The translations under genes were made by a program, and so were the position numbers. A stretch of 64,000 bases of DNA from Stenotrophomonas mori (GTDB lineage Bacteria > Pseudomonadota > Gammaproteobacteria > Xanthomonadales > Xanthomonadaceae). Of the stretch, positions 1 to 9,062 are shown piece after piece. The notes below the pieces were generated by a model. It was not told where the DNA came from and did no database searches. It worked only from the letters and a program-made list of their open reading frames with translations. Position 1 is the stretch's first letter; every line of letters begins with the position of its first letter. Location of the stretch: the NCBI RefSeq assembly GCF_023556335.1, contig NZ_JAIKTS010000001.1, positions 372,001 through 436,000 of the forward strand, written 5' to 3'.

Positions 1-1392
1 CGGGCCATCGATGGCCTTCTCCAGGTTGATCAGGCCCCAGCCATAGACCTCGTCCACGCCGGGGGCGCCAAGGTCGGTGGCGGTGGTCAGCAGCACATCG
101 CGGATCTGCGGGTTGTCCAGGTACGGGAAGCGCTCCATCAGCAGCGCCAGCGCGCCGCTGACGTGCGGCGCGGCCATCGAGGTGCCGGTCATGTCGCCAT
201 AGCCGTATTCGGGCGATTCGGCGGTGATCTCCAGGCCGGCGACTCCGCCGTTGCCGTCACCGAGCACCTCGCCTTCGATATCGCCGACCACGACCGTGGA
301 GGTGATGTCCGTGCCGGGCGCGGACACGCACCAGTCCATCGTCTGGCCACAGCGGCTGGAGCTGCCGTCGATCGCGCCGGCGAGGTCGATGTTGACCACG
401 CTCAACCAGTATTTCTCCAGGTCCGGGACATAGCGCGGCAGCGTCGCGTAGATGCCGGCGATCTCGCCGTAGTTGTTGCCGGCGGCGAACACCTGCAGCA
501 TGCCGTCGCGCAGCGACGGCTGCACGTAGGTATCGAAATACGCCACGTTGTAGGCGTACAGCATGTCCATGTCGGCCACCGAGGTCGGCTCTTCGCTCAG
601 GCCCCAGCTGTGGTTGATGGCGCGTACGCCGGCGGCCGCCATCTGTGCGTACATGCTCTCCACCGTGCCGCTGTCCGGGCCGATCGCATGCGACTCCCCG
701 CCCAGGCCCAGCTGGCTGTACAGGTCGGAATAGCTGTTGGAGAACAGCCGCGCGGAGGTCAGGTCGGCGGCGAAGGCCACGCCATGGGTTCCCTGGCCAT
801 CGCGGTTGGCCGCCATCGTGCCGGCGACATGCGTGCCGTGTGTCTGGAAGGAAAAGCCCGCCAGGGATTCGAAATATTCCGGTACCCAGTCATACAGATA
901 TCCGCCGTCCACCAGGGCGTCGACGAGGGCACGGTCGGCGTCGGTGTAGTGGAAGTAGTCCACCGCCACGGTATCGCCGTCGGACAGGAAGCAGGCATCC
1001 GGCCCGGCCAGCAGGCTCGTGTTCGTGCAGGGGGTGCCGTCGGCAAGCACATCGGCGATACGGATGCCGTCGACGTTCCTGCCCGCGAACTCCCCGTGCG
1101 CGAGATCGACACCGCTGTCGAAGACGCCCAGGCGGATGCCCTTGCCGGTCAGTCCGCGGGCGTAGGCGTATTGGGCCTTGATGGCGGCCAGCCCCCAGTC
1201 GGCCTTGAATTCGTCGCTCATCCAGCTGCCGGGATCACCGGGCGCGCCGGTTTCGGCCTGGGCCTGCGCCATCGCCGGGCTGATGCCCAGGACCAGGGCC
1301 AGGACCAGCGCCCTGCGCAACCGGCTGCTGCGCGGCGGTTGCCTGCGGGAGGTGCCCCGAAGGGCCCGGGAGGTACGGTTTGCGCTCTTCAT
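1..1392 (-). CDS. Secreted S8 subtilisin-family serine protease, 3' part beyond the window
   Basis: Exported subtilase. From the ATG at 1392 the protein has a basic N-region and a hydrophobic stretch (about residues 28-44) ending in AMAQAQA, a typical signal peptide. The catalytic triad is visible: Asp92 in VFDSGVD, His in THGTHVAGT, and Ser405 in GTSMAAPHVSG. The family cleaves peptide bonds with a serine nucleophile. The reading frame is still open at position 1, so the C-terminus is missing; many xanthomonad relatives carry an autotransporter barrel there, which is inference for this one. The extended stretch between Asp and His contains cysteine-bearing loops. The gene stands alone and is read away from the rest of the window. 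Confidence 0.93.
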   Translation of the reverse strand, partial: MKSANRTSRALRGTSRRQPPRSSRLRRALVLALVLGISPAMAQAQAETGAPGDPGSWMSDEFKADWGLAAIKAQYAYARGLTGKGIRLGVFDSGVDLAHGEFAGRNVDGIRIADVLADGTPCTNTSLLAGPDACFLSDGDTVAVDYFHYTDADRALVDALVDGGYLYDWVPEYFESLAGFSFQTHGTHVAGTMAANRDGQGTHGVAFAADLTSARLFSNSYSDLYSQLGLGGESHAIGPDSGTVESMYAQMAAAGVRAINHSWGLSEEPTSVADMDMLYAYNVAYFDTYVQPSLRDGMLQVFAAGNNYGEIAGIYATLPRYVPDLEKYWLSVVNIDLAGAIDGSSSRCGQTMDWCVSAPGTDITSTVVVGDIEGEVLGDGNGGVAGLEITAESPEYGYGDMTGTSMAAPHVSGALALLMERFPYLDNPQIRDVLLTTATDLGAPGVDEVYGWGLINLEKAIDGP

Positions 1393-1498
1393 GAACTGCC
1401 AGCTCCGTTACAGGCAGCGTTGTCGCGGCGATCCTTGGGTGCTGCCGGAGACCCAATGCCGTAGGACGTGCACAGGCACCCCCTGCGTGCCTGTTGGG

Positions 1499-1528
1499 AA
1501 TATGCGCGTGAAAATTGTTACGGGTCAA
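1499..1528 (-). promoter_or_regulatory. Candidate sigma-70 promoter for the subtilase
   Basis: On the minus strand, TTGACC (1528-1523) and CATATT (1504-1499) are separated by 18 bp, about 105 bp upstream of the subtilase ATG. This is a local AT-rich patch in very GC-rich DNA. Prediction only. The rest of 1393-1749 shows no supported gene. Confidence 0.4.
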
Positions 1529-1749
1529 ACCATTTTCCGTTCATCGTGGACCGATTCCCGTGCCGGGACGCACGGCTCCGGGCCGGGGACCCGTGTGGTC
1601 GCAGCCACCGTCGGGCACGTGGACGGAGCGCCATGAGGTGTGCTCATGACGTCATGGCGGATGGGGATCAGCGGAGGCGCGTCCGCGGCGCCAATGCCCG
1701 GCGCCGGGCCATACGGAAGACCGGGCCGGTAGGCCTGCGTCCTGGCCTG

Positions 1750-2325
1750 TCAGGGGGCCGGCGCGCGGTGCTGTTCGACACAGTGCCGGCGCGCGGCGCT
1801 GATCTGCTGGTGGGCGCGGGCGTGCTCGCGGGCGATCGATTCGCGCAGGTTGGCCATGCGTCCACGCAGCGCGCTGGAATGCGTGGGGTCGCTGGCCTGG
1901 CCGAGCTGTTCACCGAGCATCGCCATCTGCTGCTGGTAGGACGCGACGCGGTCGTTGGACGGGCCGTAGACCGCGGCGGTGGCGGTGGCGATGCAGGCGC
2001 GTTCGGCGCTGCGGTCCACCTCGACGAGGGCGGGCGGGAGATCGCCCTCGGTGGGTGGGTCGCCGGGCAGCGGCGCGTCGTCGCTGTCCGCGGGAAGCTC
2101 GGATTCCGGCTCCCCGGGCCCCGGGGGCGCGGTCACGGTGACGGGGGCCGACGTGGGCAGGCGCTCTTCGCGCAGCTTCATCGGCTGCGAGCCGGCATCG
2201 CAGGGATGCGCCGAATACGCGGTCTCGCCGGAGGCTCCCTTGCACCTGTAGACCTCCTGCGCGGACGCGCCGGCGGACAGCAGGAGCAGGGAGGCAAGCA
2301 GTGCGGACAACGCGGTGACGGGCAT
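1750..2325 (-). CDS. Exported DUF4124-like protein
   Basis: The protein is 191 aa from ATG 2325, with a cleavable signal peptide (MPVTALSALLASLLLLSAGASA). The mature N-terminus EVYRCKGASGETAYSAHPC fits the short DUF4124 domain common in xanthomonad periplasmic proteins. A Pro/Glu-rich linker follows (about residues 50-90), then an Ala/Arg/Gln-rich helical C-terminus. An upstream in-frame start at 2445 would put 40 residues in front of the signal peptide and is less likely. The function of the family is unknown. It lies on the same strand just downstream of another small exported protein (2405-2920), with which it may be cotranscribed. Confidence 0.75.
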   Translation of the reverse strand: MPVTALSALLASLLLLSAGASAQEVYRCKGASGETAYSAHPCDAGSQPMKLREERLPTSAPVTVTAPPGPGEPESELPADSDDAPLPGDPPTEGDLPPALVEVDRSAERACIATATAAVYGPSNDRVASYQQQMAMLGEQLGQASDPTHSSALRGRMANLRESIAREHARAHQQISAARRHCVEQHRAPAP

Positions 2326-2404
2326 GTCGGACCCTCGGTCGGTGGCGGGGCGGGTACCCGCGGCGGACGGCTGCCGGCGCTCGCGGCCGGGGCGGTGGCG
2401 GGGC

Positions 2405-2920
2405 TCAGCGGATGCGGCGGACCTTGGCGCGGGTATTGAGGCCATCGACCTGCAGGTACCAGACGTTGAGCAGGCCGGGAGCGACCCTCACCGTCGGCGC
2501 CTGCCGGCGCACGCCGGCGATGCTGGCATCGTCGGTCTGCTCCCAGACCTGGCCATTGTCCAGGGTGTAGTGGCGGCCCTTGCCGAAACCGCGGAACTCT
2601 CCCTCCAGGCGCGCCTCGATCGGCTCCTTGGAACCGAAGTCGAAGAAGCCGCGGTTCTTCACGATCACCTCCTGGCGGCCCTCTTCGCGGGCCTGGTCCA
2701 GCGCGTCGCGGGTGGCGTGGTGCACCGTGCCCTGCAGCCAGGCATCGAGCGCCGCGAGCTCGTCGGCGGACAGCTTGTCCAGCCCGGCGGCACGGAATTC
2801 GTCGGCGGACATCTGCTGCCGCAGGCCGCCCTCGACGGTACGTTGTGCCTGGGCGGCGAAGGCCGGCGCGAGCACGAGCACGAAGAGCAGGGCCAGGGAG
2901 GACAGGCGTGACGGACTCAT
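2405..2920 (-). CDS. Small exported protein of unknown function
   Basis: The protein is 171 aa from ATG 2920, with a clear signal peptide (MSPSRLSSLALLFVLVLAPAFA, cut near AQAQ). A helical segment follows that includes MSADEFRAAGLDKLSADELAALDAW-type heptads, then a compact C-terminal beta-like part with the repeated idea FDFGSKEPIEARLEG and KGRHYTLDNGQVWEQ. I recognise the architecture from hypothetical exported proteins of xanthomonads but know no function. It is divergent from relA, whose start lies only 54 bp away, so the two probably share a promoter region. A very long frame that continues upstream through relA on this strand is an antisense artefact. Confidence 0.72.
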   Translation of the reverse strand: MSPSRLSSLALLFVLVLAPAFAAQAQRTVEGGLRQQMSADEFRAAGLDKLSADELAALDAWLQGTVHHATRDALDQAREEGRQEVIVKNRGFFDFGSKEPIEARLEGEFRGFGKGRHYTLDNGQVWEQTDDASIAGVRRQAPTVRVAPGLLNVWYLQVDGLNTRAKVRRIR

Positions 2921-2974
2921 GGGCGATTGTTCCCGTGGACGGTTGGGCGCTAGTGTAGGGGCAACCGCCCGCGA

Positions 2975-5146
2975 TTGACCGCTGTGAACCGTTCTTCCCT
3001 TTCCGGCCTGGACGCCCTGCTGCAACGTCCTTCCTGCGATGGCCTGTCCGACACGCTGCGGCAGGCGCTGCTGCAGGCCTGGCAACAGCCCGACACCGAT
3101 ACCCGGCCGCGGCTGCCGTGGCCGGCCCTGGCCGACACGCTGGATTCGCTGGCGCTGCTGTCCGCCGACGAGGCGGTGACGGCGGCGGCGCTGTTGTTCG
3201 ACCTGCCTGGGCTGCGCGCGCGCCTCGCCGACCTGCCGCTGGACGGCGCGGCCGCGGCGGTGCAGGGCCTGCTGGACGGGCAGGATGCGGCGGACCAGGT
3301 ATGGGCGCTGCATGCCGGGCGCGAGGCCGGGCGCAACAGCGAGGGGCTGCGCCGGCTGCTGCTGGCGATCGTCCACGACCTGCGGGTGGTGCCGGTGCTG
3401 CTGGCGCGGCAGCTGGCCTGCATGCGTGCGGCCGATCGGCTGGCCGAGGACGAGCGGCGCGCGCTGGCGCAGCTGACCCGCGACATCCATGCACCGCTGG
3501 CCAACCGGCTGGGCATCTGGCAACTGAAATGGGAGCTGGAGGACCTGGCGTTCCGGTTCCTCGATCCGCAGACCTATCGCCACATCGCACGCGAGGTCGA
3601 CGAGACCCGGCTCGCCCGCGAGCGCTACGTCGAGGCGGTCAAGCACACCCTGTCGGCCGCCCTGGCCGAACACGGCATCGGCGGCGAGGTCAGCGGCCGC
3701 CCCAAGCACATCTACAGCATCTGGCGGAAGATGCAGAAGAAGCAGCTGGCGTTCGACCAGCTCTACGACCTGCGCGCGGTGCGGGTGATGGTGGACGACG
3801 TCGCGGCCTGCTATGCCACCCTCGGCGTGGTGCACGCGCTGTGGACCCCGGTGCCCAGCGAGTTCGACGACTACATCGCCCGCCCCAAGGCCAACGACTA
3901 CCGCTCCCTGCATACCGCGGTGATCGGCCCGGAGGGACGGACGGTGGAAGTGCAGATCCGCACCCACGAGATGCATGCCCAGGCCGAGCTGGGCGTGGCC
4001 GCGCACTGGAAATACAAGGAAGGCGGCAAGGGGGCGGAGAAGGCGTTCGACCGCAAGATCACCTGGATGCGGCAGCTGCTGGAGCAGTCGCAGGATGCGG
4101 CCCACCCGGAGGACCTGGCCGGCGCGCTGGACGCGGAGCTGATCGAGGACCGGGTCTACGCCCTCAGCCCCAAGGGCGAGGTGATGGACCTGCCGGCCGG
4201 CGCCACGCCGCTGGACTTCGCCTACCACGTGCACACCATGGTCGGGCACCGTTGCCGCGGCGCCAAGGTCAACGGCCGCATCGTGCCATTGACCTACCGG
4301 CTGCGCAGCGGCGACCGGGTGGAGATCATGACCGCGCGCGACGCCGATCCGCGGCGCGACTGGCTGCTGCCGGCCCACGGCTTCCTGGCCAGCAACCGTT
4401 CCCGCGAGAAGGTCCGCAGCTGGTTCCACAAGCTCGACCGCGCGCGCAACGTGCAGGCCGGGCGGGAACTGCTGGAGCGCGAGCTCAAGCGGCTGGGGTT
4501 GCAGCAGGCCGACCTGATGGTGGCGGCGAAGCGTTTCCACGCCGACAGCGTGGACGATCTGTACATCCAGGTCGCGCTGGGCGACACCGGCCCCAGCCAG
4601 GTCAGCCGCACGCTGCTGGAGGCGGAAAAGGAGAAGGCCGCGCCAGCGCCGGCCACGCCGCCGTTGCCGCGGCCGACAGCGCGGCGCGAGCGTACCGGGC
4701 GCTCCGATTTCACCGTGCAGGGCGTGGGCAACCTGCTGGTGCAGCTGGCGCGCTGCTGCCAGCCGGTGGCCGGCGAGCCGATCGCCGGCTACCTCACCCG
4801 CACCCGCGGCGTCACCGTGCACCGGGCAGACTGCCCGGCGCTGGCGCGGCTGGCGGCGGCGCACACCGAGCGGGTGCTGCCGGTGGAGTGGGGGCGGACC
4901 GGCTCCGGTTACGAGGTCGACGTGATGGTCCGGGCGATGGACCGGCGCTGGCTGCTGAAGGACATCACCAACCTGATCGCCCAGGAAGACGCCTACGTGC
5001 TGGACATCAACAGCGACCCGCTGCGCGACAGCGGGCGCATGCAGCTGCGGTTGCGGCTGCGGGTGAACGACTACGGCCAGCTGTCGACCCTGCTCGGCAA
5101 GCTCGACGCGCTGCCGGGCGTGGACGAAGCGCGGCGCATGGGGTGA
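2975..5146 (+). CDS. relA: GTP pyrophosphokinase RelA ((p)ppGpp synthetase)
   Basis: Makes the stringent-response alarmone (p)ppGpp from ATP and GTP/GDP on starved ribosomes. The protein is 723 aa. The N-terminal pseudo-HD region (about 110-220) lacks the HDxxED hydrolase motif, as expected for monofunctional RelA rather than SpoT. The synthetase domain (about 240-355) contains GRPKHIYSIWRKM, FDQLYDLRAVRVM, DYRSLHTAV and VEVQIRTHEMHAQAE. A TGS domain (about 389-450) and a C-terminal ACT domain (about 645-723) follow. Starts are rare codons: TTG 2975 or GTG 2984 in the same frame; the choice is open. The gene is divergent from the small exported protein and followed closely by a repeat-protein gene. 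Confidence 0.95.
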   Translation: MTAVNRSSLSGLDALLQRPSCDGLSDTLRQALLQAWQQPDTDTRPRLPWPALADTLDSLALLSADEAVTAAALLFDLPGLRARLADLPLDGAAAAVQGLLDGQDAADQVWALHAGREAGRNSEGLRRLLLAIVHDLRVVPVLLARQLACMRAADRLAEDERRALAQLTRDIHAPLANRLGIWQLKWELEDLAFRFLDPQTYRHIAREVDETRLARERYVEAVKHTLSAALAEHGIGGEVSGRPKHIYSIWRKMQKKQLAFDQLYDLRAVRVMVDDVAACYATLGVVHALWTPVPSEFDDYIARPKANDYRSLHTAVIGPEGRTVEVQIRTHEMHAQAELGVAAHWKYKEGGKGAEKAFDRKITWMRQLLEQSQDAAHPEDLAGALDAELIEDRVYALSPKGEVMDLPAGATPLDFAYHVHTMVGHRCRGAKVNGRIVPLTYRLRSGDRVEIMTARDADPRRDWLLPAHGFLASNRSREKVRSWFHKLDRARNVQAGRELLERELKRLGLQQADLMVAAKRFHADSVDDLYIQVALGDTGPSQVSRTLLEAEKEKAAPAPATPPLPRPTARRERTGRSDFTVQGVGNLLVQLARCCQPVAGEPIAGYLTRTRGVTVHRADCPALARLAAAHTERVLPVEWGRTGSGYEVDVMVRAMDRRWLLKDITNLIAQEDAYVLDINSDPLRDSGRMQLRLRLRVNDYGQLSTLLGKLDALPGVDEARRMG

Positions 5147-5185
5147 GGCGCGGCCTGCGCCGCGGCGGACTGCTAGTCTGGCGCC

Positions 5186-6736
5186 ATGCATGATGCTCCC
5201 CCCCACGCGTCGCGGTGGCTGGCCCGGGCCGGCGCACGCCTGCGCCTGTACGCGCGCTGGTGGGTGGCGCGGGGATGGGACAGCCCGCGCGCCTGGCGCA
5301 CGATCGCGGTGGCGGTGGGTGGACTGGTACTGGTGCTGACCCTGGTGCGGCGGCCGCTGGCCGATCTGCTGTGGCCGGATACGCGGATCCAGCAACTGCT
5401 CGACGCGGGCGACCGGGCGCTGCGCAGCGGGCACCTGAGCGCGGCCGACGGCAGCGGCGCGCGCGAACTGTTCGAGGCGGCGGCGGCGCTGGATCCGGAC
5501 CGTGGCGATGTGCAGCGCGCGCTGGCGCAGACCGGGCAGCGGGCGTTGGCGCAGGCGCGCCAGCGGCTGGCGGCCGGCGACGTCGCCGGTGCGCGGGCGG
5601 CGCTGGAGGTGGGCCGGCAGCTGCAGGTGCCGCAGGCGCAGCTGGAGGCCATCGCCCTGCACCTGCAGCAGCGCGCCCAGGAACGCGACGAGGTCGACAG
5701 CCTGCTGCAGCGGGCGGAGGCGGCGCAGGCGCAGGGCCGGCCGGACGATGACGGGCCGGACAGCGCGCTGGCGCTGTACCAGCGGGTGCTGGCGGTGCAG
5801 CCCGACCGCATGCGCGCCCTGCAGGGACGCGACGATGTCCTGTCCGACCTGCTTGCCGAGGCGGTGCGCGCCGCCCAGCGCAGCGACACCGGCACCGCCG
5901 TGGCGCTGCTGCAGCGGGCCCAGCAGCATGATCCCGGGCATTCGGACCTGCCGGCGACGCGCGCCGCGTTGAATGCCGCGGCCGACCGCCGCCGCCGCGG
6001 GGCCGAGCGCGACCTGGCGCGCGGGCGTCTGCAGCGGGCCGAGGAGGGGTTCCGCGAGGTGCTGGCAGTGGCCGACGATCCACGGGCACAACAGGGAATG
6101 CAGCAGCTCGCGCATGCCTGGGCCGACGAAACGCTGCGCCTGGCCGGGGATTTCCGGTTCGGGCCGGCCACGCAGGCGCTGCAGCGGGCGCGCGGCCTGG
6201 CGCCGGACAGTGCCGAGGTCGCCGCTGCCGCCCAGGCGCTGCACCGGGCGCAACAGGCGCGGCAGGCGATGCACGCGCCGCTGCCGCCGGCCGAGCGCGT
6301 GCGCCGGCTGCGCGAACTGCTGGCGCAGATGGAGGCGGCCGCGGCCCAGGGGCACTGGCTGCTGCCGCCGGGCGCCAGCGCCTACGACCGCTTCAAGGCC
6401 GCACAGGCGCTGGCGCCGGAGGATCTGCGGGTGGTGCAGGCCGGCGCCCGCATCCGTCCGGTGGCGCGCGACTGCATGGAGCACAACCTGCAGGGCAACC
6501 GCCTGCAGGCGGCGCGCACCTGCCTGGATGCCTGGCAGGCGCTGGCCCCGGGCGATACGGGGCTGGTGGTGGCCCGCCGTCGCCTGGCCCAGCGCTGGCT
6601 GGCGGTGGGCAGCGAACGGCTGGGGGCCGGCGACATCGGCTTTGCCGCGCATGCCCTGGCGCAGGCGCGCGAGCTGGATGCCGGCGCACCGGAGCTGCCG
6701 GCCTTCGCCGAACGCCTGGGCAACGCGCAGCGCTAG
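5186..6736 (+). CDS. Membrane-anchored TPR-like protein
   Basis: The protein is 516 aa. A basic N-terminus is followed by one transmembrane segment (TIAVAVGGLVLVLTLV, about residues 37-52). The long remainder, presumably periplasmic, is made of Ala/Leu/Gln-rich helical pairs resembling degenerate tetratricopeptide repeats (for example LLDAGDRALRSGHLSA and ARQRLAAGDVAGARAALEVG). It starts at ATG 5186, 39 nt after relA. Its stop overlaps the stop of the convergent glycosyltransferase gene by 4 nt. Such proteins usually act as scaffolds; no specific role can be read from sequence. Confidence 0.8.
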   Translation: MHDAPPHASRWLARAGARLRLYARWWVARGWDSPRAWRTIAVAVGGLVLVLTLVRRPLADLLWPDTRIQQLLDAGDRALRSGHLSAADGSGARELFEAAAALDPDRGDVQRALAQTGQRALAQARQRLAAGDVAGARAALEVGRQLQVPQAQLEAIALHLQQRAQERDEVDSLLQRAEAAQAQGRPDDDGPDSALALYQRVLAVQPDRMRALQGRDDVLSDLLAEAVRAAQRSDTGTAVALLQRAQQHDPGHSDLPATRAALNAAADRRRRGAERDLARGRLQRAEEGFREVLAVADDPRAQQGMQQLAHAWADETLRLAGDFRFGPATQALQRARGLAPDSAEVAAAAQALHRAQQARQAMHAPLPPAERVRRLRELLAQMEAAAAQGHWLLPPGASAYDRFKAAQALAPEDLRVVQAGARIRPVARDCMEHNLQGNRLQAARTCLDAWQALAPGDTGLVVARRRLAQRWLAVGSERLGAGDIGFAAHALAQARELDAGAPELPAFAERLGNAQR

Positions 6737-8871
6737 CCGGCCGCGCGGCCGCCGGTACCGGTGCCCGCGGCGGTGTCGAGGAATACCCGCTCCACCACCG
6801 CGCGGGCGGCCGCCATCGAAAAGTGGGTGGCGATGTTGTGCAGGCCGTTGCCGGACAGCCGCCGCCACAGGGCCGCATCGTCGTGCAGCCGCACCACGGC
6901 CTCGGCGAACGCCTCGGCGCCGTCGGCCACCAGCACGTCCTCGCCATCGCGCAGGTGCATGCCCTCGGCGGCGCAGGACGTGGCGACCACCGGCTGGCCG
7001 TGGGCCATGCTCAGGTTGATCTTGCCCTTGACCCCGGCGCCGAAGCGCAGCGGCGCCACCGCGATCCGGCCGCCGGCCATCCACGGGACCAGGTCGGGCA
7101 CGTAGCCGTGCAGGTGCACGCCGGGCCGGGTCGCGGCCAGGGCCCGCAGGCTGTCGGGGACGTCGGCGCCGATGCAGTGCAGTTCGATCGCCGGCAGGCG
7201 TGCGCGGATCCGCGGGAACACCTCGCCGATGAACCATTGCATGGCGTCCAGGTTCGGCGGATGCCGGTAGCCGCCGACGAACACCAGGTCGCGCCGCTGC
7301 GCCCAGTCCTGGCCCTGGCCGGCGACCTCATGCAGGTTGGACAGCAGTTCCACCCGTACCTGCGGCGCATCGCTGGCCAGCTGCAGCTGTTCGGCGGCGC
7401 TGACCAGCAAGGTGACGTCGCTGGCGGCCATCACCGCCAGTTCGCTGGCGCGGGTGCGCTCGGCGGCGCGCAGCAGTCCCGGGTCGCCGCTCACCTCGGC
7501 ACCGCGGCGCTCGCGCAGGTAGTGCAGGTCGACCGTGTCGAACACCGTGCGCGCCTGGGGCGCGAAGCGCCGCAGCAGCGGCAGGCACTGGCTGGCGACA
7601 TGGTGGCGGACCAGCATGACCACCTGGAAACGGCGTCCGTGGACGCGCAGCCAGCGGCCGACGCCCTTGAGGTGCGGTGCGTACCAGACCTCCACGCCCA
7701 GCGCCTGCAGCGCGCCGGTGGCGGCGCCGCCGTGCTCGCCGCCGGTGGGCAGGAACACCACATGCGCGCCGCCGGCCAGCAGCATGCGGACCAGGTTGAA
7801 CTGGCGCAGCGACGCCGAATCGCGGTCCGGCCGCGGCACGGCTTCGTCGATGATCAGGATCTGCCGCCGGCCACGGTGCAGGGTGGCCGGGCCGGGGACG
7901 CTGCCGACCGGTAGCTGCCGGGTCAGCGCATCGCGCCATTTCCCGGCGAACACCTGCTGGTTGCGGACCTGCCAGGCCTTGACGCCGCTGCCGGTGTCGG
8001 TGCCGTTGCTGGTGCCTTCGTCGTGCACCACGCGGCTGGCCGGCTGCACCAGTACGCGGTGGCCGGCGGCGCGCACCTGGAAGGCCAGGTCCACGTCCTC
8101 GTAGTAGGCCGGGGCGTAGCGGACATCCAGGCCGCCCAGCGCTTCCAGCAGCATCCGGGGCACGGCCAGCGCCGCCCCGGAGCAGTAGTCGGTGTCGCGC
8201 AGGCTGGCGTGGCGCGGATCGTCGGCGTCCTCGAAGCGCCCGTAGCTCCAGCAGCTGCCGTCGGTGAACACCACTCCCCCCGACTCCTGCAGGCGGCCGT
8301 CCGGGTACAGCAGCTGGGCACCGACCAGGCCGGCGTCGGGAACCTGCTCGAAGGTCGCCAGCAGCGCGTCCAGCCAGCCCGGCTGCGGCACGGTGTCGTT
8401 GTTCAGCAGGACCACGTAGCGGCCGCGCGCCAGCCGCAGGCCGTCGTTGCAGGCGGCGATGAAGCCGCCGTTGCGTGCCCGGCGGTGGTAGCGCAGGCCC
8501 TGGATCCGCGGCATCCAGTCGGCGGTCTCGTCGCTGCCGCCATCGTCGATCACCAGGATCTCGCAGGCCGCGGCCGGCGGGTGCTCGGCCAGGGCGCGCA
8601 GGCAGGCCAGGGTGTGCCGGACATGGTTGTAGACCGGGATGACGATGCTGGCGACCGGCTGCGTGCTGGCGGGTACCGCGAACGCCGCGAACGGACCATC
8701 GGCGGGGAAGACCAGCGGCGTGCGCGGTGGCGGCGGCACCGGCCGCAGGTGCACGCCGGCGCGCTGCGCGGTGGCGCGCCAGCCGCGGGTGCGCAGGCTG
8801 GACAGGCCGCGGCGGACCAGGCCGACGATGCGGGTCAGGTGATAGCGCGCATCGGCCAGGGACATCGACAT
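6733..8871 (-). CDS. Two-domain glycosyltransferase (GT2 + GT4-like)
   Basis: The protein is about 712 aa from ATG 8871 (ATG 8865 is equally possible; farther in-frame starts give a Pro/Arg-rich extension). The N-terminal half is a GT2 fold: ASIVIPVYNHVRHTL, EILVIDDGGSDET, NGGFIAACNDG and VVLLNNDTVPQPGW (the DxD equivalent). The C-terminal half is a GT-B/GT4-like domain with DLVFVGGYRHPPNLDAM, ELHCIGADVPDSL, LRFGAGVKGKINLSMAHG and the nucleotide-sugar-binding GQPVVATSCAAEGM segment. Double enzymes of this kind make surface polysaccharide or O-antigen. The gene is isolated between unrelated genes and convergent with the TPR-like gene; the acceptor is unknown. Confidence 0.88.
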   Translation of the reverse strand: MSMSLADARYHLTRIVGLVRRGLSSLRTRGWRATAQRAGVHLRPVPPPPRTPLVFPADGPFAAFAVPASTQPVASIVIPVYNHVRHTLACLRALAEHPPAAACEILVIDDGGSDETADWMPRIQGLRYHRRARNGGFIAACNDGLRLARGRYVVLLNNDTVPQPGWLDALLATFEQVPDAGLVGAQLLYPDGRLQESGGVVFTDGSCWSYGRFEDADDPRHASLRDTDYCSGAALAVPRMLLEALGGLDVRYAPAYYEDVDLAFQVRAAGHRVLVQPASRVVHDEGTSNGTDTGSGVKAWQVRNQQVFAGKWRDALTRQLPVGSVPGPATLHRGRRQILIIDEAVPRPDRDSASLRQFNLVRMLLAGGAHVVFLPTGGEHGGAATGALQALGVEVWYAPHLKGVGRWLRVHGRRFQVVMLVRHHVASQCLPLLRRFAPQARTVFDTVDLHYLRERRGAEVSGDPGLLRAAERTRASELAVMAASDVTLLVSAAEQLQLASDAPQVRVELLSNLHEVAGQGQDWAQRRDLVFVGGYRHPPNLDAMQWFIGEVFPRIRARLPAIELHCIGADVPDSLRALAATRPGVHLHGYVPDLVPWMAGGRIAVAPLRFGAGVKGKINLSMAHGQPVVATSCAAEGMHLRDGEDVLVADGAEAFAEAVVRLHDDAALWRRLSGNGLHNIATHFSMAAARAVVERVFLDTAAGTGTGGRAAG

Positions 8872-9062
8872 TCGTGTGCAACTCCAGCGTGGAAACGGGC
8901 GCCCGGGCGGCCCGGGCAGCGCCGCGCGCTCCACCGGGGCAGGGCCCGCCGGGCAGGGCCGCGTCCGGATCGTAAACACCTTCTGAGCAGGCCGGGGCGC
9001 GTTGGACCTGCCAGAGCGCGAGCCTGCGTTAGACTCGCCTGAACCTCCATTCTCGCATTCCC

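Noticed and set aside
2405..7237. A 1610-codon minus-strand frame across relA and the TPR-like gene
   Set aside because: High-GC antisense artefact. Only its last 171 codons, with their own signal peptide, make a credible gene; the rest lies opposite relA.
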